A stretch of 64,000 nt of DNA from Bradyrhizobium sp. 132 (GCF_023074185.1 NZ_JADPKY010000030.1:124001-188000); one strand, 5' to 3'. Counted from the first letter of the stretch, positions 43,972 to 52,595 are shown. Notes: a model not told the origin generated them from the sequence alone. Numbers and translations: made by a program.

Positions 43972-44778
43972 CTAGACCCGGCCGAGCGCGAAACCGCTCG
44001 CGATGTAGTTGCGGACGAACCAGATCACGAGCGCGCCCGGAATGATGGTGAGAACGCCGGCTGCCGCGAGCAGCCCCCAATCCATGCCGGCGGCCGACAC
44101 TGTGCGCGTCATGATCGCCGCGATCGGCTTGGCCTGCACCGAGGTCAGCGTGCGTGCGAGCAGCAGCTCGACCCAGGAGAACATGAAGCAGAAGAAGGCG
44201 GCGACGCCGATACCGCTCGCAATCAGCGGCACCAGGATCTTGATGAAGAAGCGCGGGAAGGAATAGCCGTCGAGGAAGGCGGTCTCGTCGATCTCGCGCG
44301 GCACGCCGGAGACGAAGCCTTCGAGGATCCAGACCGCCAGCGGAACGTTGAAGATGCAGTGCGCGAGCGCCACCGCCCAGGGAGTATCGAACAGCCCGAT
44401 CGCCGAGTAAAGATTGAAGAACGGCAGTGCATAGACCGCGGCCGGCGCCATGCGGTTCGACAGCAGCCAGAAGAACAGATGCTTGTCACCGAGAAAACGG
44501 TAGCGCGAGAACGCGTAAGCCGCGGGCAACGCCACCGAGATCGAGATGATGGTGTTGAGGACGACATATTCCAGCGAGTTGATGTAGCCGGAATACCAGC
44601 TCTCGTCGGTGAAGATGCGCTTGTAGTGCTGGAGCGTCGGGGCGTGCGGCCACAGCGTCATCGTCGAGACGATTTCGGCGTTGGTCTTGAAGCTCATGTT
44701 GACGAGCCAGTAGATCGGCAACAGCAGGAAGATCAAAAACAACGCCATGATGAGGCGACGGCCGGGGATCGAATGCAT
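43972..44778 (-). CDS. glpQ: Glycerol ABC transporter permease
   Basis: The 268-residue permease has about six spans and the EAA-type coupling loop PREIDETAFLDGYSFPRFFIKI that contacts the ATPases. MHSIPGRRLIMALFL is the N-terminus; the start ATG at 44778 overlaps the glpP stop codon by one base, so translation is coupled. The name refers to the rhizobial transporter gene, not to the E. coli phosphodiesterase of the same symbol. Longer frames that start upstream are shadows of glpP. Confidence 0.87.
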   Translation of the reverse strand: MHSIPGRRLIMALFLIFLLLPIYWLVNMSFKTNAEIVSTMTLWPHAPTLQHYKRIFTDESWYSGYINSLEYVVLNTIISISVALPAAYAFSRYRFLGDKHLFFWLLSNRMAPAAVYALPFFNLYSAIGLFDTPWAVALAHCIFNVPLAVWILEGFVSGVPREIDETAFLDGYSFPRFFIKILVPLIASGIGVAAFFCFMFSWVELLLARTLTSVQAKPIAAIMTRTVSAAGMDWGLLAAAGVLTIIPGALVIWFVRNYIASGFALGRV

Positions 44779-45680
44779 CACGCGGCTCCTTCCTGCGGCT
44801 TCCGCTCGGCGCCGGCATTGGTCATGACCGTGTAGAAGATCCAGCAGACGATCAGGATGATCAGATTGTAGACCAGCGACAGCGCGGCGGCCTTGCCGAG
44901 GTCGAACTGGCCGAGCGCGATCTTGACGAGCTCGATCGACACGAAGGTCGTCGAATTGCCGGGCCCGCCGCCGGTAACGACGAATGGCTCGGTGTAGATC
45001 ATGAACGAGTCCATGAAGCGCAGCAGCACCGCGATCAGCAGCACGCGGTTCATCTTGGGCAGCTGGATCGCCTTGAACACCGCCCAGCGCGAGGCGCCGT
45101 CGATTTGAGCTGCCTGGTAATAAGCATCGGGGATCGACTTCAGGCCGGCATAACACAACAACGCGACCAGGCTGGTCCAGTGCCAGACGTCCATCACGAT
45201 CACGGTGACCCAGGCATCGACGGCATTGGAGACGTAATTGTAGTCGATGCCGATCGCGTTGAGCACATAGCCGAGCAGGCCGATATCGGGGCGGCCAAAG
45301 ATCTGCCAGATCGTGCCGACCACGTTCCAGGGGATCAACAGCGGCAGCGCGAGGATGACGAGGCAGGCCGCGACGGTCCAACCCTGGCGCGGCATCGACA
45401 GCGCGACGACGATGCCGAGCGGCACCTCGATCGCGAGGATCACCATCGAGAAGAACAGATTGCGGCCGAGCGAGGCGAGGAAGCGGCCGCCGAGGTCGGT
45501 CGAAGGGTCGAGCAATTCCTTGAACCAGCCGACACCGTTCCAGAAGAACTGGTTGTTGCCGAAGGTGTCCTGCATCGAATAGTTCACCACCGTCATCAGC
45601 GGCAGCACTGCCGAGAAGGCGACGACCAGGAACACCGGCAGCACCAGGAACCAGGCTTTTTGGTTGACGGTCTTGTCCAT
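44778..45680 (-). CDS. glpP: Glycerol ABC transporter permease
   Basis: The 300-residue permease has six predicted spans, starting WFLVLPVFLVVAFSAVLPLM, and an EAA loop near PDAYYQAAQIDGASRWAVFK. It is of the MalF/UgpA type. The start overlaps the glpT stop by one base. With GlpQ it would form the membrane channel of the glycerol transporter. Confidence 0.88.
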   Translation of the reverse strand: MDKTVNQKAWFLVLPVFLVVAFSAVLPLMTVVNYSMQDTFGNNQFFWNGVGWFKELLDPSTDLGGRFLASLGRNLFFSMVILAIEVPLGIVVALSMPRQGWTVAACLVILALPLLIPWNVVGTIWQIFGRPDIGLLGYVLNAIGIDYNYVSNAVDAWVTVIVMDVWHWTSLVALLCYAGLKSIPDAYYQAAQIDGASRWAVFKAIQLPKMNRVLLIAVLLRFMDSFMIYTEPFVVTGGGPGNSTTFVSIELVKIALGQFDLGKAAALSLVYNLIILIVCWIFYTVMTNAGAERKPQEGAA

Positions 45681-46765
45681 CAGGCGGCTCCCTCCACCAG
45701 AAGGCTGTCGGCATAAACGTGGACGTGCGACGGATCGAATTTCAGGCCGGCCGTGCCGTCCGGGCTGGTGAAGCCGGCCGGCGCCCGCGCCGCGAGTTTT
45801 GCATCACCGAGGCGCGCACGCGCAAAGCGGATGCGGCCGAGATCGTCGATGCGTTCGATTTTTGCGCTGAGCAGGCCCGGTGCCGGCGCAACGGTTTCGA
45901 CGAATTCGGGACGCACGCCGATCTCGATCTTCGCGCTTGCCGGAAGGCTGTCGTAGCTGCGATTGAGCGCGATGACGTGACCGTCGATCTTGGCCTCGCG
46001 GCCCCTCACCTCGGCCGGCAGGATGTTCATGCCGGGCGAGCCGATGAAATAGCCGACGAAGGTGTGCGCGGGCTTGTCGAACAGCTCGGCCGGGGTGCCG
46101 CTTTGCACCACGCGGCCGTCATGCATGACGACGACGGTGTCTGCAAAGGTCAGCGCCTCGGTCTGGTCGTGGGTGACGTAGATCATCGTAAGGTCGAGCT
46201 CGCGATGCAGCGCCTTCAGCTTGGAGCGGAGCTGCCATTTCAGCTCGGGATCGATCACGGTGAGCGGCTCGTCGAACAGCACGGCGGCGACGTCGGAGCG
46301 CACCAGGCCGCGGCCGAGCGATATCTTCTGCTTGGCGTCAGCCGTGAGCCGCGTCGCCTTGCGGTTCAGATAGGGTTCGAGATCGAGCAGGCGGCCGATC
46401 TCGGCGACGCGCTTGTCGATCTCGGCCTTTGGCACGCCACGGTTCTTCAGTGGAAACGCCAGATTCTGCCCCACCGTCATGGTGTCGTAGATCACCGGAA
46501 ACTGGAACACCTGGGCGATGTTGCGCTTCTGGGTTGACAGCGGTGTGATGTCCACCTCGTCGAACAGGATTTTCCCCCGCGACGGCGTGATGATGCCGGA
46601 AATGACATTGAGCAGCGTGGTCTTGCCGCAGCCGGACGGCCCGAGCAGCGCATAGGCGCCGCCCTGCCGCCAGGTCATGGTGACAGGCTTCAGGGCAAAG
46701 CTGTCCTGCGGCGCATCGTTGCCGCCGTAGGAGTGCGCGAGATCGACGAGGTCAATGCGGGCCAT
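45680..46765 (-). CDS. glpT: Glycerol ABC transporter ATPase with degenerate signature motif
   Basis: The 361-residue ATPase has Walker A GPSGCGKTT, Walker B AAVLFDEP and an intact H-loop YVTHDQTEA, with a TOBE-like C-terminal region. At the place of the usual LSGGQ signature it reads LTADAKQKISLGRGLV, so the signature is lost. Together with GlpS this gives an unequal pair of ATP sites (see findings). An AGGGAGATGCGAC site precedes the ATG. The symbol follows the rhizobial operon and is unrelated to the E. coli GlpT antiporter. Confidence 0.88.
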   Translation of the reverse strand: MARIDLVDLAHSYGGNDAPQDSFALKPVTMTWRQGGAYALLGPSGCGKTTLLNVISGIITPSRGKILFDEVDITPLSTQKRNIAQVFQFPVIYDTMTVGQNLAFPLKNRGVPKAEIDKRVAEIGRLLDLEPYLNRKATRLTADAKQKISLGRGLVRSDVAAVLFDEPLTVIDPELKWQLRSKLKALHRELDLTMIYVTHDQTEALTFADTVVVMHDGRVVQSGTPAELFDKPAHTFVGYFIGSPGMNILPAEVRGREAKIDGHVIALNRSYDSLPASAKIEIGVRPEFVETVAPAPGLLSAKIERIDDLGRIRFARARLGDAKLAARAPAGFTSPDGTAGLKFDPSHVHVYADSLLVEGAA

Positions 46766-46777
46766 GTCGCATCTCCC

Positions 46778-47857
46778 TTAGGTATTGCCGGGTGCGGCGA
46801 CCAGACGGTCTGCCGCATCGAAAACGAAGACATCATTGGGATCGAGCACGGCGTCGATGGTCTGGCCGGGCTCGAACTCGTGCACGCCGTGCAACACCGC
46901 AACCCATTTCGATCCGTCGCGGGTCAGATGCACGAAACTCTCCGAACCGGTGATTTCGGTCACCGTTACCGTGGCATGGAAGGCGTGGCGATCGGCCTGG
47001 CCGTTGGCGAGCGCGAGCTGATGCGCGCGAAAGCCGACCCGGTAGGTGCCGTCGGCCAGCGACGAATACAGACCCGAGGCCGGCGACGCCGCGCCGCCGG
47101 CATATTGCACAGAGCCGTTCTTCTTCTCGATGCCGACGAGATTGAGCGGCGGGTCGGAGAATACCTGCGCGACGCGTAAAGTCTGCGGCCGGCGGTAGAC
47201 GTTGGCGGTCTCATCGATCTGGAGCGCCTGACCCTGCCACATGCACACCGTGTTGCCGCCGAGCAGCAACGCCTCGGTTGGCTCGGTGGTGGCATAGACG
47301 AAGATCGCGCCGGAAGCCTCGAAGATGCGCGGGAGCTCGGCGCGCAGCTCCTCACGAAGCTTGTAGTCGAGATTGGCGAGCGGCTCGTCGAGCAGCACGA
47401 GATCGGCGCCCTTGACCAGCGCGCGCGCGATCGCGGTGCGCTGCTGCTGGCCACCGGAAAGCTGGAGCGGCGTGCGCTTCAGAAACGGCTCGAGCCTGAG
47501 CAGCCTTGCGGCTTCCGCCACGCGCGCCTCGATTTCAGCGCGCGGCTTGCCCTGCACACGCAAGGGCGACGCGATGTTCTCATAGACTGTAAGCGAGGGA
47601 TAATTGATGAACTGCTGGTAGACCATCGCGACCGAACGCTTGCGCACGTCGGCGCCGGTGACGTCCTTGCCGTTGACCAAGATCTTGCCCGAAGTCGGCT
47701 TGTCGAGGCCTGCGAGCAGCCGCATGATCGAGGTCTTGCCCGACAGCGTCGGCCCGAGCAGCACGTTGAGCGTACCGCTCTCGAGCGTCAGCGAGACGTC
47801 GCGGATGTGCGGGACGCCGTCGACAGTCCGGGTCACGTGATCGAGTGTCACCGTCAT
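46778..47857 (-). CDS. glpS: Glycerol ABC transporter ATPase lacking the H-loop histidine
   Basis: The 359-residue ATPase has Walker A LLGPTLSGKTS, a normal signature LSGGQQQRTAIARAL and Walker B LVLLDEPLANLD. The H-loop, normally VTHDQ, reads YATTEPTEALLLGG, so the catalytic histidine is missing. A TOBE-like domain occupies the C-terminus. It overlaps the glpD stop by four bases. It should form a heterodimer with GlpT. Confidence 0.88.
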   Translation of the reverse strand: MTVTLDHVTRTVDGVPHIRDVSLTLESGTLNVLLGPTLSGKTSIMRLLAGLDKPTSGKILVNGKDVTGADVRKRSVAMVYQQFINYPSLTVYENIASPLRVQGKPRAEIEARVAEAARLLRLEPFLKRTPLQLSGGQQQRTAIARALVKGADLVLLDEPLANLDYKLREELRAELPRIFEASGAIFVYATTEPTEALLLGGNTVCMWQGQALQIDETANVYRRPQTLRVAQVFSDPPLNLVGIEKKNGSVQYAGGAASPASGLYSSLADGTYRVGFRAHQLALANGQADRHAFHATVTVTEITGSESFVHLTRDGSKWVAVLHGVHEFEPGQTIDAVLDPNDVFVFDAADRLVAAPGNT

Positions 47858-49404
47858 GAGCGTCCTCCGGCTTCCAGCAGGGGACTTTGCGGCACGGCGT
47901 GGGTCCTGATCCAGTCGTCAAGCGCCGCGATCTCGTCGGCACTTAGTCGCAGGCCGAGCTTTGAGCGGCGCCAGACTATGTCCTCGGCAGTGACGGCCCA
48001 TTCGTTGGCCATGAGATAGCGGACCTCGCGCTCGCTCAGCGTCGCGCCGAAGGCCTGGCCGAGATCGGCCGCGGATTTCGCATCCCCGAGCAGCTTGATC
48101 GCCTTTGTGCCATAGGCGCGCGCGAGTCGCCGCGCATGCTCGTGGCTGAGGAAGGGATAGCCGCGCTGAAGCTCCGCGATCAGGCCGTCGACATCGGAGA
48201 CGCCCATGTCGCCGCCGGGCAGCGGCCATTTGCCGGTCCAGCCCTCGCGCGCCTTCGCACTGCGAAGATAGGGCGCGAGCCGCTCCAGCGCCTCCTCGGC
48301 GAGACGGCGGTAGGTCGTGATCTTGCCGCCATAGATCGACAGCAGCGGCACGCCGCCGGGCGTGTCGAGCTCGAACACGTAGTCGCGCGTCGCGGCCTTG
48401 GCTTCGCTGGCGCCGTCGTCATAGAGCGGGCGCACGCCGGAATAGGTCCAGACCACGTCGTCAGGCGTGACCGGCTTGGCCAGATATTCGCTTGCCGCGG
48501 TGCAGAGATACTGGATCTCCTCGGCCGTCGCCTTCACCTTGGCCGGATCGCCGTCATAGTCGCGGTCGGTGGTGCCGATCAGCGTGAAATCGTCCTGATA
48601 CGGGATCACGAAGATGATGCGGCCGTCCGCGTTCTGGAACATGTAGGCGCGGTCGTGGTCGTAGAGTTTTTTCACGACGATGTGCGAGCCCTGCACCAGG
48701 CGCACCTTGGCTTTCGCGTTGACGCCGGCGCCACTGCCGAGCACGTCCTCGACCCAGGGCCCGCCGGCATTGACGAGCGCACGAGCCTGGATCGACGAGC
48801 GCGCGCCGGTCAGCGTGTCGATCATGCTGACGGTCCAGATGCCGTCGGACTGCTTGATATCCGTCGCCCGGGTGCGGGTGCGGATCTCGGCGCCCTTGTC
48901 GGCGGCGTCGCGCGCGTTGAGCACGACGAGACGGGCGTCATCGACGAAGCAGTCGGAATATTCGAACGCGCGGGTATAGCGGTTCGGGATCAGCGGGCGA
49001 CCGACCTCGTCACGCCTGAGATCGACCGAGCGGGTCGCCGGCAACAGATGGCGGCCGCCGATATGGTCATAGAGGAAGAGGCCGAGGCGCAGCAGCCAGG
49101 CCGGTCGCAGGCCTGCATGGTGCGGCAGAACGAAACGTAAGGGGCGAATGATGTGGGGTGCGATGCCCCAGAGGATCTCGCGCTCGATCAGCGCCTCGCG
49201 GACCAGGCGAAACTCGTAATATTCGAGATAGCGCAGGCCGCCATGCACCAGTTTAGTCGACCAGGACGACGTCCCGCTCGCCAGATCGTTCATTTCGCAC
49301 AGGAAAACCGTGTTGCCACGGCCCACCGCGTCGCGCGCGATGCCGCAGCCGTTAACACCGCCTCCAATGATGGCGAGGTCAAAAATACGCTCCAACAGAC
49401 GCAT
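47854..49404 (-). CDS. glpD: Aerobic glycerol-3-phosphate dehydrogenase
   Basis: GlpD oxidises glycerol 3-phosphate to dihydroxyacetone phosphate and passes electrons to the quinone pool. The 516-residue protein starts with a dinucleotide-binding fold LAIIGGGVNGCGIARDA and contains the LVHGGLRYLEYYEFRLVREA segment and the C-terminal helical domain of the family. It is the first gene of the glp operon and lies 3' of a GlpR-like operator at 49438-49474. Its stop overlaps glpS by four bases. Confidence 0.96.
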   Translation of the reverse strand: MRLLERIFDLAIIGGGVNGCGIARDAVGRGNTVFLCEMNDLASGTSSWSTKLVHGGLRYLEYYEFRLVREALIEREILWGIAPHIIRPLRFVLPHHAGLRPAWLLRLGLFLYDHIGGRHLLPATRSVDLRRDEVGRPLIPNRYTRAFEYSDCFVDDARLVVLNARDAADKGAEIRTRTRATDIKQSDGIWTVSMIDTLTGARSSIQARALVNAGGPWVEDVLGSGAGVNAKAKVRLVQGSHIVVKKLYDHDRAYMFQNADGRIIFVIPYQDDFTLIGTTDRDYDGDPAKVKATAEEIQYLCTAASEYLAKPVTPDDVVWTYSGVRPLYDDGASEAKAATRDYVFELDTPGGVPLLSIYGGKITTYRRLAEEALERLAPYLRSAKAREGWTGKWPLPGGDMGVSDVDGLIAELQRGYPFLSHEHARRLARAYGTKAIKLLGDAKSAADLGQAFGATLSEREVRYLMANEWAVTAEDIVWRRSKLGLRLSADEIAALDDWIRTHAVPQSPLLEAGGRS

Positions 49405-49437
49405 CCCCCGGCGACCGCCCGTTCAATCGAGCGGTTA

Positions 49438-49474
49438 CTTTCGTTTTTGATTAGATCACACCGAAAAACGAAAG
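49438..49474. promoter_or_regulatory. Candidate GlpR operator upstream of glpD
   Basis: Perfect eleven-base arms CTTTCGTTTTT and AAAAACGAAAG lie 15 bases apart and about 35-70 bases upstream of the glpD start. DeoR-type GlpR repressors bind inverted repeats rich in TTTCG/CGAAA. The DeoR gene at 51762-52595 is a likely partner. Binding is inferred. Confidence 0.6.
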
Positions 49475-49605
49475 CAAGATGAAAGAGAGAAGAAAGGAAG
49501 TGAAAGCGGAACTTTTAAGTGGGGCAGACAGACGCGGAATTGAGCAGCCTGGGCCGGCAATTCCAGCGGCAAAAGCACCCTTGAATGCTTAGCTTCAGAG
49601 AATTA

Positions 49606-49622
49606 TAGTCATAGTAGTCATA
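49606..49622. promoter_or_regulatory. Direct repeats before the toxin-antitoxin operon
   Basis: TAGTCATA occurs twice, at 49606-49613 and 49615-49622, with one base between, 15 bases before the antitoxin start. Antitoxins of this type usually repress their own operon by binding such repeats, so this may be the operator. Confidence 0.45.
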
Positions 49623-49637
49623 TTGGTCGATATTCTC

Positions 49638-49922
49638 ATGGCCGACTCCAACACTGCACCCGATGCGCTTCCAACCGATGACATCTGGACGCTTGCCAAC
49701 GCCAAGGCACGGCTTTCCGAGGTGATCGACCGCGCCCAGTCCGGCCCGCAGGTCATCACCCGTCACGGCAGGCCCAATGCGGTTGTCGTTTCCGCCGACG
49801 AGTGGGCGCGCAAGACGGCGCGCAAAGGCACGCTGGCCGAATTCCTGCTGGCGTCGCCATTACGCGGCGCCGACCTCGATCTTGAACGCATGCACGACAC
49901 GCCGCGCGACGAGATGCCGTGA
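49638..49922 (+). CDS. Phd/YefM-type antitoxin
   Basis: This 94-residue protein has the Phd/YefM pattern: IWTLANAKARLSEVIDRAQSGPQVI followed in the frame by RHGRPNAVVVSADEW, then a polar C-terminal part that would neutralise the toxin. It is translationally coupled to the following PIN-domain gene by a four-base overlap. The start is ATG at 49638; a TTG five codons earlier is possible. The pair sits between glpR and glpD and is probably a mobile insertion. Confidence 0.9.
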   Translation: MADSNTAPDALPTDDIWTLANAKARLSEVIDRAQSGPQVITRHGRPNAVVVSADEWARKTARKGTLAEFLLASPLRGADLDLERMHDTPRDEMP

Positions 49923-50344
49923 ACTTGCTGCTCGACACCAAGGTGCTCTCGGAGGTTCGGCGGCCGACGCCTTCCCCGAAAGTTTTGGCGTGGCTCGATA
50001 CGATCGACGAGGACCGCGCCTTCATCAGCGTGGCATCGATCGCGGAGCTTCGCCGTGGCATCGCACTGCTGGATGACGGCGGCCGGCGCGCGGCACTGAC
50101 TGCCTGGCTCACGCATGATCTGCCGGAGCGTTTTGCCGGGCGCATCCTGCCGATCGACCATGCGGTCGCCGAGCGCTGGGGCGACCTGATGGCGCAGAGC
50201 CGCCGCAGCGGCATCGCTCTGTCCGTGATAGATGGATTCTTCAGCGCGACCGCGCTCGCAAACGACCTCACACTCGCCACACGCAATGTGAAGGATTTTG
50301 CGGCATTCGGCGTCGTGCTGCTCAACCCGTGGGACGACGTATAA
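49919..50344 (+). CDS. PIN-domain toxin, VapC-like
   Basis: The 141-residue protein is a PIN-domain ribonuclease of the VapC/FitB type, which would cleave RNA when free of its antitoxin. Acidic active-site residues occur in LLLDTKVLSE, SIAELRRGI, LSVIDGFFSAT and TRNVKDFAAFGV. The start codon is GTG, overlapping the antitoxin stop. All four catalytic positions are kept, so the toxin is probably active. Confidence 0.92.
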   Translation: MNLLLDTKVLSEVRRPTPSPKVLAWLDTIDEDRAFISVASIAELRRGIALLDDGGRRAALTAWLTHDLPERFAGRILPIDHAVAERWGDLMAQSRRSGIALSVIDGFFSATALANDLTLATRNVKDFAAFGVVLLNPWDDV

Positions 50345-50370
50345 GACTAAGACGTCGGCCGACCCAAAAC

Positions 50371-50931
50371 TCAGGGCAGCAGCCCTGCCGCCCTGTAAGC
50401 CTCGATCGCCTGGTCGTAGACCGCGATGTCGCCTCGCCCGCGCGCGACGAGCTGTGCGCCCTCGACGGCCGCGAAGATCGCGAGCGCCCGCTGCTCAATC
50501 GCTCCCGTTGCCGCCTTCTTTCCACGCGACAGCAATTTGACCAGCCACCGGATGTTGACGTCGGTGAACCTGTCGACCTCAGCTCTGACTTCGGCCGGCA
50601 AGTCATCGTGCTCGGCGGCCATGATCCCGCACAGACACATCCTGTTGTCGTTCGACAGCGCGGAACGGAAGACGTCCGTATACATCCTCAGGCAGGCCCC
50701 GACGTCCTGCGAGGCTTCGAGGAACCCGTCGAAGATCTCGATCGCCTCGTCGGCATAGCGACGCGCAAGCGCGGCGCCAAGATCGCCCTTGGTCGGAAAA
50801 TGATAGTGGACGCTGGCGCTCTTGACGCCCACCTCCTTCGCCAGGTCGCGAAAGCTCAGGCCGTTGTAGCCGCGCGCCTGCACCATCGCGCGGGCCGCAT
50901 CCATGATCACCTGCTTGGTATCGGCCGTCAT
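50371..50931 (-). CDS. TetR-family transcriptional regulator
   Basis: The 186-residue protein has a TetR HTH: RGYNGLSFRDLAKEVGVKSA and VHYHFPTKGDL. The ligand-binding part shows RMCLCGIMAAEHDDLPAEV, with two cysteines, suggestive of electrophile sensing. I choose the ATG at 50931 because GGGGGCG lies upstream; the earlier ATG at 50943 has no ribosome site and abuts a palindrome. It is divergent from a glutathione S-transferase gene, with two copies of the same palindrome between them. Confidence 0.9.
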   Translation of the reverse strand: MTADTKQVIMDAARAMVQARGYNGLSFRDLAKEVGVKSASVHYHFPTKGDLGAALARRYADEAIEIFDGFLEASQDVGACLRMYTDVFRSALSNDNRMCLCGIMAAEHDDLPAEVRAEVDRFTDVNIRWLVKLLSRGKKAATGAIEQRALAIFAAVEGAQLVARGRGDIAVYDQAIEAYRAAGLLP

Positions 50932-50943
50932 CGTCGCCCCCAT

Positions 50944-50961
50944 CTATCTATCGATAGATAG
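50944..50961. promoter_or_regulatory. Perfect 18-base palindrome, TetR operator 1
   Basis: CTATCTATCGATAGATAG is a perfect palindrome directly before the TetR coding region. The same sixteen-base core recurs at 51007. It is the likely autoregulatory site of the divergent TetR regulator. Confidence 0.75.
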
Positions 50962-51006
50962 CCGTTGACTCCGCCATTGCAAAGGCCCCATATCCGCCTG
51001 CCCACC

Positions 51007-51022
51007 TATCTATCGATAGATA
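51007..51022. promoter_or_regulatory. Perfect 16-base palindrome, TetR operator 2
   Basis: TATCTATCGATAGATA repeats the core of operator 1, 62 bases away on a centre-to-centre basis. It ends just before the AAAGGA ribosome site of the GST gene, so a bound repressor would block GST expression. Confidence 0.75.
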
Positions 51023-51035
51023 AAGGAATGTTCTC

Positions 51036-51722
51036 ATGAAAATCTACGACCGGCCCGGATTTCCCAATTCCTCGCGCATTCGCATCGTCCTTTCCGAAAA
51101 GGGACTCGACGACCGGGTCGAGTTCGTCAGCGTCGATTTGATCGGGGCAGAGCACAAGCAGGCGCCGTTTCTCGCGATCAACCCCTCGGGGAAAATCCCG
51201 GTGCTCGAACTCGATGACGGCACCTTGATCTCGGAGTCGACGGCCATCACCGAATATCTGGACCATCTCGATGGCCATCCGGTCCTCACCGGCAGGACAC
51301 CGCGCGAGAAGGCGGTGATCCACATGATGCAGAATCGCGCCGAGGCCGAGCTCATGGGCGCGGTCGACGGCTACTTTCACTATGCCACGTCGGGCCTCGG
51401 ACCTGCGATGCAGCCCTATGTGGCTCCGGAATGGGCCGGCAGGAAGGAATGGGGTGAGCGACAGCGCGCCAGGTTCATCCGCGGCATGAATTATTTCGAC
51501 GGCGTCCTGAAGAACACACCGTTCGTTGCCGGCGACGCCTTCTCGATGGCGGATATCACGGTCTTTGCGAGCCTGGACTTCGCTGGCGCAGCGGGGATAT
51601 CGATTCCCGATGCGTGCAAATCCCTCATCGCTTGGCGGGAAAGAGTATCAAATCTGCCAAGCGTCAAGAACCGGACAGGTCGAGATTTCCTGCCGGAGGA
51701 CCTGAAGCGTTTTGGTCTGTGA
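51036..51722 (+). CDS. Glutathione S-transferase
   Basis: The 228-residue protein has a thioredoxin-like N-terminal domain (MKIYDRPGFPNSSRIRIVLS, PSGKIPVLELDDGTLISESTAI) and a helical C-terminal domain (MADITVFASLDFAGAAGI). The ESTAI segment matches the glutathione gamma-glutamyl binding site. The first domain has serines rather than cysteine near the catalytic position. Expression should be controlled by the divergent TetR protein; electrophile or oxidative stress is a plausible inducer. Confidence 0.93.
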   Translation: MKIYDRPGFPNSSRIRIVLSEKGLDDRVEFVSVDLIGAEHKQAPFLAINPSGKIPVLELDDGTLISESTAITEYLDHLDGHPVLTGRTPREKAVIHMMQNRAEAELMGAVDGYFHYATSGLGPAMQPYVAPEWAGRKEWGERQRARFIRGMNYFDGVLKNTPFVAGDAFSMADITVFASLDFAGAAGISIPDACKSLIAWRERVSNLPSVKNRTGRDFLPEDLKRFGL

Positions 51723-51761
51723 ACTGCGGCGTGATGTCAGCTCCGGATCGATCGCAGCCAT

Positions 51762-52595
51762 CTAACGCAACCGAACGACCGGCGCGGCCTCTTGCGCCGG
51801 TTCGGCCGCCTCATCGATATCCGCCCCCTTCGGCATCGCTGCCATCACCTCGATGCCCTTGGCATTGCAAATCGTGGCGAGGCGCTCGGGCAATTCCTGA
51901 TCGGTGACGAAGGTCTGGATCTGGCTGATATGGGCGATGCGCACCGGCGCGCTGCGGCGGAGTTTTGTGGAATCGGCAACCAGCATAACGCTGCGGGCAT
52001 TGGCGATGATGGCCTGCGCCACCTGCACCTCGCGATAGTCGAAGTCGAGCAGCGCGCCTTCCTCGTCGATCGCGGACGCCCCGATGATGGCGTAGTCGAC
52101 CTTGAACTGGCCGATCAGCTGCGTCGCGGTCGAGCCGACCACCGCACCGTCGGCGCGCCGTACCGTGCCGCCGGCAACCACCACCTCGATGCGGGGATGG
52201 CGGTAGAGCAGCATGGCGACGTTGAGATTGTTGGTGATGACGAGGAGGTCCTCGTGCGAGGTCAGCGCGCTTGCCACTTCCTCGGTCGTGGTGCCGATGT
52301 TGATGAAGAGCGAGCAGCCGTTCGGGATCAGCGATGCGGCCGCGGCTCCAATCGCCTTCTTCTCGTCGGCGGCGACGAAGCGCCGCGCCTCATAGGCGAG
52401 GTTTTCGACGCCGGAGGCGATGATGGCGCCGCCATGGATACGGGTCAGCGAGCGGCGCTCGCAGAGATCGTTGAGGTCCTTGCGGATGGTCTGGGCCGAG
52501 ACCTCGAACCGGCGCGCCAGCTCCTCGACCATGACGCGGCCCGAAGCCCGCGCGATGTTGAGGATTTCGGCTTGGCGATGAGTCAGTCCGGTCAC
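51762..52595 (-). CDS. glpR: DeoR-family glycerol-3-phosphate regulon repressor
   Basis: The 277-residue protein starts at GTG and has an N-terminal HTH (RQAEILNIARASGRVMVEEL, RRFEVSAQTIRKDLNDLCER) and a C-terminal DeoR sugar-phosphate sensing domain (INIGTTTEEVASAL, GGTVRRADGAVVGS, ADSTKL). This is the GlpR type, repressing glycerol genes in the absence of glycerol 3-phosphate. It is separated from glpD by about 2.4 kb that contain the TA and tetR/GST pairs. An operator-like repeat lies before glpD. Confidence 0.87.
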   Translation of the reverse strand: MTGLTHRQAEILNIARASGRVMVEELARRFEVSAQTIRKDLNDLCERRSLTRIHGGAIIASGVENLAYEARRFVAADEKKAIGAAAASLIPNGCSLFINIGTTTEEVASALTSHEDLLVITNNLNVAMLLYRHPRIEVVVAGGTVRRADGAVVGSTATQLIGQFKVDYAIIGASAIDEEGALLDFDYREVQVAQAIIANARSVMLVADSTKLRRSAPVRIAHISQIQTFVTDQELPERLATICNAKGIEVMAAMPKGADIDEAAEPAQEAAPVVRLR

